Origin: Adiantum capillus-veneris
Taxonomy: Eukaryota; Streptophyta; Polypodiopsida; Polypodiales; Pteridaceae
Reading direction: 5' to 3'
Assembly (NCBI GenBank): GCA_014529385.2
Contig: CM043964.1
Location: forward strand, 8,751,497 to 8,815,496
Length of the DNA: 64,000 nucleotides
Of the stretch, positions 57,938 through 64,000 are shown in pieces (within the stretch, counting starts at the first letter, position 1; each line of letters begins with the position of its first letter). Made by a program: the position numbers and the translations under genes. Below the pieces are notes generated by a model, which was not told where the DNA came from, did no database searches, and was given only the letters and a program-made list of their open reading frames with translations.

Positions 57938-58287
57938 ATATAACATGCATGAAGTGCTCCAGATCATAAATCATGATGTCCTACTTACCCTACTCCTACT
58001 CATCATGTGAGATGGTGATTTTGGTGTCTCGGTTGCTTCTTGGCCTCTCACCGACTCTCAAGCTATCTTCTCACTACATCTACCACTCCAATTCCTACTC
58101 TCCACACCACAACCTAACTAATACTACCTAGGTCGAAGGATCTAGGCCAGACACACGCTCCCTGAATTCCTCCTAAGACTTAGAGAGTCCACCACCCTCA
58201 GATCCTATCTGAATGTAAAATAAGACTCTGGCAAGCCAGAGAATCCCTATCCTCAAGGAGTAGTCTCGGTCACCTACTTAGGGTTTT
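57938..58287 (-). other. Leader of a further minus-strand LTR element
   Basis: Non-coding stretch between the truncated LTR and a tRNA-Asp-type primer site. By position it is the 5' untranslated leader of an element whose gag-pol is not present. Confidence 0.5.
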
Positions 58288-58307
58288 GGTCCCCGGCAGT
58301 GGCGCCA
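58288..58307 (-). other. Primer binding site, tRNA-Asp type
   Basis: Minus strand TGGCGCCACTGCCGGGGA, close to the plant tRNA-Asp complement (TGGCGCCGTTGCCGGGGA) used by many plant gypsy elements; two mismatches. Confidence 0.75.
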
Positions 58308-58308
58308 A

Positions 58309-59630
58309 TGTTGGCGGATATGTCGCGATGGATGTCATCATAGCGAGAACTCACCTAACAAGATTTGTCAGCTAAGGATGAAGCTTGACCCACAGGTGCA
58401 TGGAAGCAAGCATAGGGTGTCATCCTACACTCGACCGACTATTGACTACTTCCTACAGAGGTCTCCACCCAATGTCTAAGTTACAGCCTTCAAAAGTACA
58501 CAGAAGGAGATTTCCAACAACACTTTCAAGAGCCAAATACCCATCAAACGTGTTCGAAACGCTACAAAACTTGAGGGAGATCCTATTAACACTAGGTTGG
58601 TAACCTAACAGGACATAAAAGTGTCCTTTCAGGGTTTTGAAAAAAACCTCCAAAACCATAGTAGATCCACTCATTTTGTAAAATCCTTTCATGAGGTTAT
58701 AGTTCAAGGCCTACTACACATGGAAAAAATAAGAAACTTGTAAAATTTCTCATCTTTTGGTCACACCAAGCCTCCAAAGTTGATGGACCAGTACATTTTC
58801 ATCAAAACAATCATTCCTTACATTTTGTTGCATAAAAATCAGATTAGGGATTTTTGTAGGACTTGAGATAAATTCCCTAGTTAACTTCAATGGGTTGGTG
58901 ATCAGAACATATTATTGCTTCTTACTCACTATTTTTTGTTTTGCCAAAAGAAATAGGTACAAAAAAGTTGAATTTTTACCATTCTGCAAACCTATGATCA
59001 AAGTCTCTATAGCCACGCTCAATACAAATAATATATGCATGTTTTCTTAGTTCCCTATTGTCCTTTAGGTTCATAAGGAGCCATGGAGCATGTCAAAAGA
59101 ATAATACATCTCTTATCAAGGGGAATCTTGGGGACAAAGATGAAGTACTAAATACAGCAAACATGAAAAAACTGGGTTCAACATTATGAGTTGTAGAATC
59201 CCATAGAAACTATTAAATATCTAGCCAAATTTGATCCTTATGACTAGAAATGGTTACTACCTACAAAATGCATGTAGTTGTAGTAAGAAACTAACAATAT
59301 TGAAAAAGTTATACTTGATATACTAGAATGTTTTGTTTTCTTCTATAATTGAAAAAATCAACCATCGTTGTCTACTATGCAAAATAGGGTATTAGGTGCC
59401 CCAAAACTCAATGAATATTAGCTGTATGTTACAATATGCGACATAGAAAATCAAAACTGCATTTGGATATCATGAAAGCCACCAAAAAAATCATAGAAGA
59501 GCAAAAATTGGCTAAAAAACAGGATTTGACAATTTTTGTAATTTGGTCATAACTTACAACTTTAACATTTATTTCTCCCTAGAAGCATCAAGACATGTTG
59601 AGGACTACTAAAGATAGTTCTCTAGCATTA
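58309..59630 (-). repeat. Probable LTR of the tRNA-Asp-primed element (right end unknown)
   Basis: Begins (plus strand) tgttggcgg one base from the primer site, as an LTR end should. The right end cannot be fixed without a second copy. The stretch is AT-rich and non-coding apart from short frames near 58,385-58,707. Confidence 0.45.
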
Positions 59631-59636
59631 TATTTT

Positions 59637-59799
59637 GAGATATATATAGTATCTCTATATATAGCACCCTGGTCCCCTCTATATAAACTCATCTTGTGTG
59701 ATCAGTTGACACACTTTGGGGTCTACATATCTTGAGTCGCCTTGCTCTCTCTCTCTCTCTCCCTCTCTCATCTCTTGTCTCAGTTTTCCTCCCTCGTCA
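59637..59799 (+). repeat. Copia-type LTR, 3' part (R-U5 end)
   Basis: Contains the TATA-like ctctatataaactcatct core shared with 4,542-4,626 and a (CT)n run, and ends gtcaaca directly before a primer site. The left end of the LTR is not defined. Confidence 0.7.
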
Positions 59800-59800
59800 A

Positions 59801-59812
59801 CATGGTATCAGA
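59801..59812 (+). other. Primer binding site TGGTATCAGAGC (tRNA-iMet)
   Basis: Exact initiator-tRNA-Met complement one base after the LTR end. Confidence 0.9.
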
Positions 59813-60855
59813 GCATGGGTCGCATGGACACACTCGGACACACTCGACAATCTTGAAAACCTTCGTCACAAGGAAGATGAGTTACTTTATTATTATTATT
59901 TTTGTGCAAAAACATATGCTTTTCTATTTGTTTCGTTCACTACTCTTTTGTATGGGAAAAGAAAAAGCGTTTAAGGAGATTTGTAGCCGTCATAGTAGTC
60001 TGCAACGAGTCACATTTTTTCCATGCATGCAAGCTTATGTCAGAAAGTTGGTTTCTTTTTAGGGTTTTAGTAGATTGTTTTCTTGAAAAAGAAACACACC
60101 TCCACGCCTACTGTGAACGAGAATCTAGCTTGAGCGCGAGAATGAATCTCCTCCAAGACGAGTGCCCAATTTTCGGCGCCATGCTTCAACACACCGCTGT
60201 CGAGAAGCAACTCTTCCCAGGTTTCCCAGTGGTTTCTACCCGGTTAGCGCTAGAGTTACCATTAGTAGTGTTATTGTGAGTGCTATGCTTGTGTTGAACG
60301 CGACGAGGAAGAGGATTTGAGGGGGAGGCCATGACAAGCACAGGAGAAAGATCAGACAGAGTGAGATGGCTTTTTAAAGGGAGCAAGGTGGTTGCAGGCA
60401 TCGTAGGCATGAGGCTGCAAGAGGCATGCACACACTAACACAACCGCCACTCGCGCATAGTACTGTGATGAGAGTTGGCAGAAGCGAGCAAAGATGGCAG
60501 AAAAAGAAAAACTGAGCGCCTAGTTTAGCAATATCTCATATTAGCTCTTGAGTGATGCCAAAATTAGAGGCAGACACTCGCACAGTTGTGGACAAGAGAG
60601 AGAAATATGATGTAGAGACACCAGCCAGTTGTGCCAAATTTAAGGGAAAGTAATATAAATAGAGCTCAGTGATCTACATGCAAGGGACTGCTAATTTTGG
60701 CCATGGCGCTCATTTGTACTCATGGCAATGATTTATTTAGCTAGTTACGTCCCTGGAAAGTGGGTTGGGAGCTTGCGTAGCTGCTGGACTTCTCAACATA
60801 CATGCATCGAGAAGAGCCAGGTCGCGATGACCTTAGATGCTATGAGAAGGTGCTT
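59813..60855. other. No supported gene behind the primer site
   Basis: A copia gag would be expected within a few hundred bases, but no frame resembles one. Short frames on both strands (59,902-60,279 plus; 60,186-60,431 minus) have no motif. Confidence 0.45.
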
Positions 60856-61160
60856 CTATCTTCTTGCTGGCCTGCACTGCTTCCTACATAGATTCGCAAG
60901 GGTTGATTTAGGATGCTTGCGCTCTTGTTTCTCGAACTCAGACTTGAAAATGTCAAGGTCATCACTAATAAAATCAACACCAGCGGCACTGCTATCGTCT
61001 CCAGAACATCCTTGGATACGAATTAGAGAGTCAATACAACAAGAATTGCTTGCAAAAGAAGGTATTTCCATGCTATCCATAAGAACTAGAGCCTCGAGAC
61101 ACACCTCCTTGATATTCATACCTTCGATGCTTGCATGACGATGGACTTCGCAAAAAAGGG
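60856..61160 (-). pseudogene. Unrecognised coding-like fragment
   Basis: Minus-strand frame of about 100 codons: FCEVHRHASIEGMNIKEVCL, LVLMDSMEIPSFASNSCC, an acidic stretch (GDDSSAAGVDFISDDLDIF), KSEFEKQERKHPKSTLANL and CRKQCRPARR before a TAG. Composition is protein-like. No family recognised. Confidence 0.35.
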
Positions 61161-61465
61161 GTTCTTGGTGCTAATTAACAACCTCGATGCATCTGCTTCA
61201 GAAATTGCATGGGATGTTGGGTAATGCTCCTACTGGAGTTGACCAAAGCTCTTTGAAGCTATGCAACCTCCGGGCATGGAGTGAAACAAGCGGCTATTAT
61301 TAGGCATTGTAGATATTAGAGAGCAAGGTGCAAAGGTTCTTGCTAGATATGGCAGCATCGATGATGAGATCTGCTGGATGCAAGCTTGAATCAGCTCTGA
61401 GGATGTGTACACCTGGTCGGATCCATATCAGGGGCTTCCAAACTTTTTCCCTACCATAGCTTTCT

Positions 61466-61687
61466 TACAACTATGGAGCCTTAGAGCCTTACATTAGTAG
61501 CGAGATTATGGAGCTTCAGCACAACAAGCATCATAAGACGTATATAACCAATGTCAACACGGCACTTAAGAAGCTCCATGATGCTAAGGACCCACAATCC
61601 ATTGTCACCCTCTAGAGTGTGCTGAATTTTAATTTTGGAGGTCATATCAACCATACAATGTTTTGGAAGAACTTGGTCCCTGAAAGT
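61466..61687 (+). pseudogene. Manganese superoxide dismutase exon, dead
   Basis: Plus-strand frame of 74 codons matching the N-terminal domain of mitochondrial MnSOD (superoxide to peroxide and oxygen): [48 protein letters not shown], stop, SVLNFNFGGHINHTMFWKN. A TAG lies at 61,613-61,615. The first metal-ligand His of the usual LHHxKHH is Gln here (LQHNKHH); the second ligand in HINH is kept. The match ends at AGTGTAAGG, a good splice donor, so an intron-bearing gene copy, not a processed transcript, was the source. The remaining exons were not found in the following 2.3 kb. Confidence 0.92.
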
Positions 61688-63364
61688 GTAAGGTTTATTC
61701 ATCTTTATACTGCAGAGTTTTTGTTTTTCTTTTGCTTGTTTTTGTGTATCACCTTGTTGCAATTCTCAAAAATTATCTTCCCTGCACAGAGAGCAAAATA
61801 ATACAATTTAGATGACGACACCTTCTTCTTTCCTACTTAACATGCTTAGTTTGGTAGCATTCAGACAATGAAAAGAAGACAACAATCGTGCCCAGAGTAT
61901 CCGGATTTTAGTTAGCCAGTGATCCAATCACTTGATAGAGTAGAGAGATGCCTTTGCTTCTAAAATTTTTGACACTTATCATTGTTGTTTATTTTATTTA
62001 TCCTAGGTTTTGCATGTGCTAATGGAACTGGCTATCTTTTTAAGGTTTGGATTGCATGCTTTTAATGCGGATAATGTTCAAGAATTTGTCTGATTTGTCT
62101 TCAAGTTCGATTTGTCTTCAAGTTCAATTTGTCTAATTTGTCTTTGAATTCTCTATTGTTCGTCAAACCAAAGGGTCCTAGATGTTTAAACAATGTGTTC
62201 AGTTTAGGCCCACTAAAATGTTGTAAATGCTTGGCCTACAATGAGATTGCACATTCTTTCAGCAAGTAAGACTACTATCTCATTAGATTACAGGGTATTT
62301 TGAGCACACTTTCAATAATTGGCTGTCCTTGAGGCTGCAATTAGACCACCTATCGAGAATGGTTCTCGAATGCATCTCCATGCTTGGGTGAAGGCAATGT
62401 AGGCAACCATACACACCCATTAATGAAACCAGCATATTGTACTTGATATCTGTAAACATCAAGATGGGCGTCTGAATTACGTATGGCGGTTGTGAAGTCC
62501 TGTATATTGGACCTTGGAATCATTTGTGAATTATCTTGTGCGATGACAATACTTGGGACTATGGACCCTTGGCAATGCCTATCTGGATACCCAAGCAAGG
62601 GCGATATGGGATGTGATTCCTTAAGGTATGACACTAAGTCGGAGTAGTTGGAGACTCCGAGGCTCAAGATTGAGCTAGTTAGGCTCTCCAGGCGAGTATG
62701 TGAATTAGATGTCTATCCCTTATGTTTTATGTGAGTAGAATATTTTATGTCACGAGTGCAAGATGGATCCTTTGGGGAGAAATAATCATTGATATATCGT
62801 TTATAATTATCGAGAGGCATTGTGACTTCATTAATCTATGTTTGTCACATCATTAATGAATGTTACCATCAGTGTCGCCATTTGTTTGCAAGCATTGACC
62901 CTTTAAATTCCTTGAACATCGTAGCATCCAATAGCAATGTTGGTTGCTCTAGCTTGCATCTACATATAAAAATTAAATGAGTTCTTGTCATGAACACTTC
63001 ATTTTATTTACGTTATGGCATAAATGTTGAAATAATATGTCGCTCGTTCATCATACGCCAATGGTTTGATTACATAGTAGCATCATCATCACGGGGGCTT
63101 GTGCTATCCGGGTGCCTCAGATCTTGATTATATGGTTGCTAAGTGATCATTTGTGGATTTTGTCACTTATGCTTGGTCAATTGATAATTCTAGATCATGA
63201 CTTTACTAATGATTTTGATAATTCTACGTCATGACCTTACTAATACTTTTCTTGATGATGTGATATATTATCTCCCATTACTGATAAAGTTTATGTGTGC
63301 TTGGGAGCATGGTGTCGAGCTCGATGATATTCTTGTTATCATTGTAATTAGGGCCTCAGTATTT
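61688..63364. other. No supported gene
   Basis: AT-rich to mixed. A 105-codon minus-strand frame (62,350-62,667; SDLVSYLKESHPISPLL, GYPDRHCQGSIVPSIVIAQ) is weakly protein-like but unassigned. A small duplication tttgtcttcaagttc(g/a)att lies near 62,095-62,130. Confidence 0.45.
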
Positions 63365-63650
63365 CATGGCACTATGGTTGTTATTGTCTCATTGCTCCCT
63401 CATCGTAATGGTGATATGGTTCTTATTTTCATATTGCACCCTCGTTGCCATGGTGCTATAGTTGTTATTTCATATTGCACCCTCGCTATCATTAGTGCTA
63501 TGGTTGTTATCATCTCATTTGCTCCCTCGCCGTCATGATGCTATGGTTGAGATCGTCATATTGCACCCTCATTTCCATGGTGCTATGGTTTTTATCTCAT
63601 ATTGTACCCTCGTCATCATTGGTGCTATGGTTGTTATCATTCTCATCATC
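63365..63650. repeat. Minisatellite, ~40-46 bp unit, about 6-7 copies
   Basis: Diverged repeats of catggtgctatggttgttat..ctcattgcaccctcgtc run in tandem. Open reading frames here (His/Leu/Val-rich) are by-products of the repeat. Confidence 0.85.
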
Positions 63651-64000
63651 AGGGACTTGGCAGTTGTGACTATGCACTACTAGTGTTTCATAGCTTTTAT
63701 GTACCGACTTTGTGTATACATGTGTTCACATGTGATTGCATCGACATTATGTTTATTTCTCTATCGTCTATAGAGCAGTGTTGTGAACCGTCTCTAAGGA
63801 AATTATGATGTGATCATTTTTAACCTTCACGTCTCGATATGTTTCTTGAATTACTGTTGTTACCAGGATACAAACTACATCAAGCAGCATATCTGAGGAA
63901 TCAAAGACGCTAAAGCTCCTGAAATTCAAACCTTAACTTTGTGTTGATTAGAATTTATATGAGCCTTTATGGTCATTTTTGTATATTATGGAGTGATGTA
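63651..64000. other. Nothing recognised
   Basis: AT-rich, non-coding to the window end. Confidence 0.5.

Noticed and set aside
63365-63650. CRISPR-like array
   Set aside because: Repeat units are contiguous and diverged with no spacers; it is a minisatellite in plant DNA.

Overview
The window is nuclear DNA from a vascular land plant. It is a graveyard of nested transposable elements with a few decayed gene fragments between them, and no intact host gene can be supported. Evidence for a plant is the set of element families (Ty1/copia, Tat-like Ty3/gypsy with two RNase H domains, an En/Spm CACTA transposon), LTR primer sites of the plant initiator-tRNA-Met type, and plant pseudogenes (UDP-glycosyltransferase with a PSPG box, heavy-metal-associated isoprenylated protein, MnSOD). 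Many long (GA)n/(CA)n tracts and Tat-like elements with long LTRs would fit a fern, lycophyte or gymnosperm better than a compact angiosperm genome. That placement is inference.

Layout. 1-5.7 kb: mostly non-coding, with a coding-like remnant on the minus strand at the left edge, tandem repeats, GA tracts and a copia LTR core. 5.77-7.79 kb: 3' half of a copia element (minus). 7.8-22 kb: mostly decayed sequence holding a UDP-glycosyltransferase pseudogene split by a (GA)n tract, an unrecognised minus-strand gene remnant (13.9-15.6 kb), and an unrecognised coiled-coil ORF with a polypurine tract just 3' of it (19.2-20.8 kb). 22,047-29,102: a complete CACTA transposon with matching 12-bp ends, a 3-bp CTC target duplication, subterminal GCGACG repeats, a TNPD-like and a TNPA-like gene, and a fragment that looks like a captured HIPP gene. 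29.8-32.4 kb: wreck of another gypsy (minus). 32.46-32.95 kb: copia-type LTR and primer site, followed at once by a 9.1-kb Tat-like gypsy (plus, 32,987-42,115) with both ~1.9-kb LTRs.

43.9-44.2 kb: fragment of a PEP-mutase/isocitrate-lyase family gene. 44.2-44.35 kb: gypsy tail. 45.1-47.0 kb: second copia 3' half (minus), cut by a second Tat-like gypsy (minus, 47,027-57,937). The outer end of that element's 5' LTR is missing; it abuts the leader and tRNA-Asp-type primer site of yet another minus-strand element. 59.6-59.8 kb: copia LTR end and primer site (plus) with no gag behind it. 61.47-61.69 kb: MnSOD exon with a nonsense codon and a lost metal ligand. 62-64 kb: non-coding plus a minisatellite.

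Nothing here works as a pathway. The coherent units are the mobile elements: the CACTA element (transposase, accessory DNA-binding protein and terminal binding sites) and the two gypsy elements, whose polyproteins keep recognisable Gag, protease, RT, RNase H, archaeal-type RNase H and integrase modules but are broken by stops and frameshifts.
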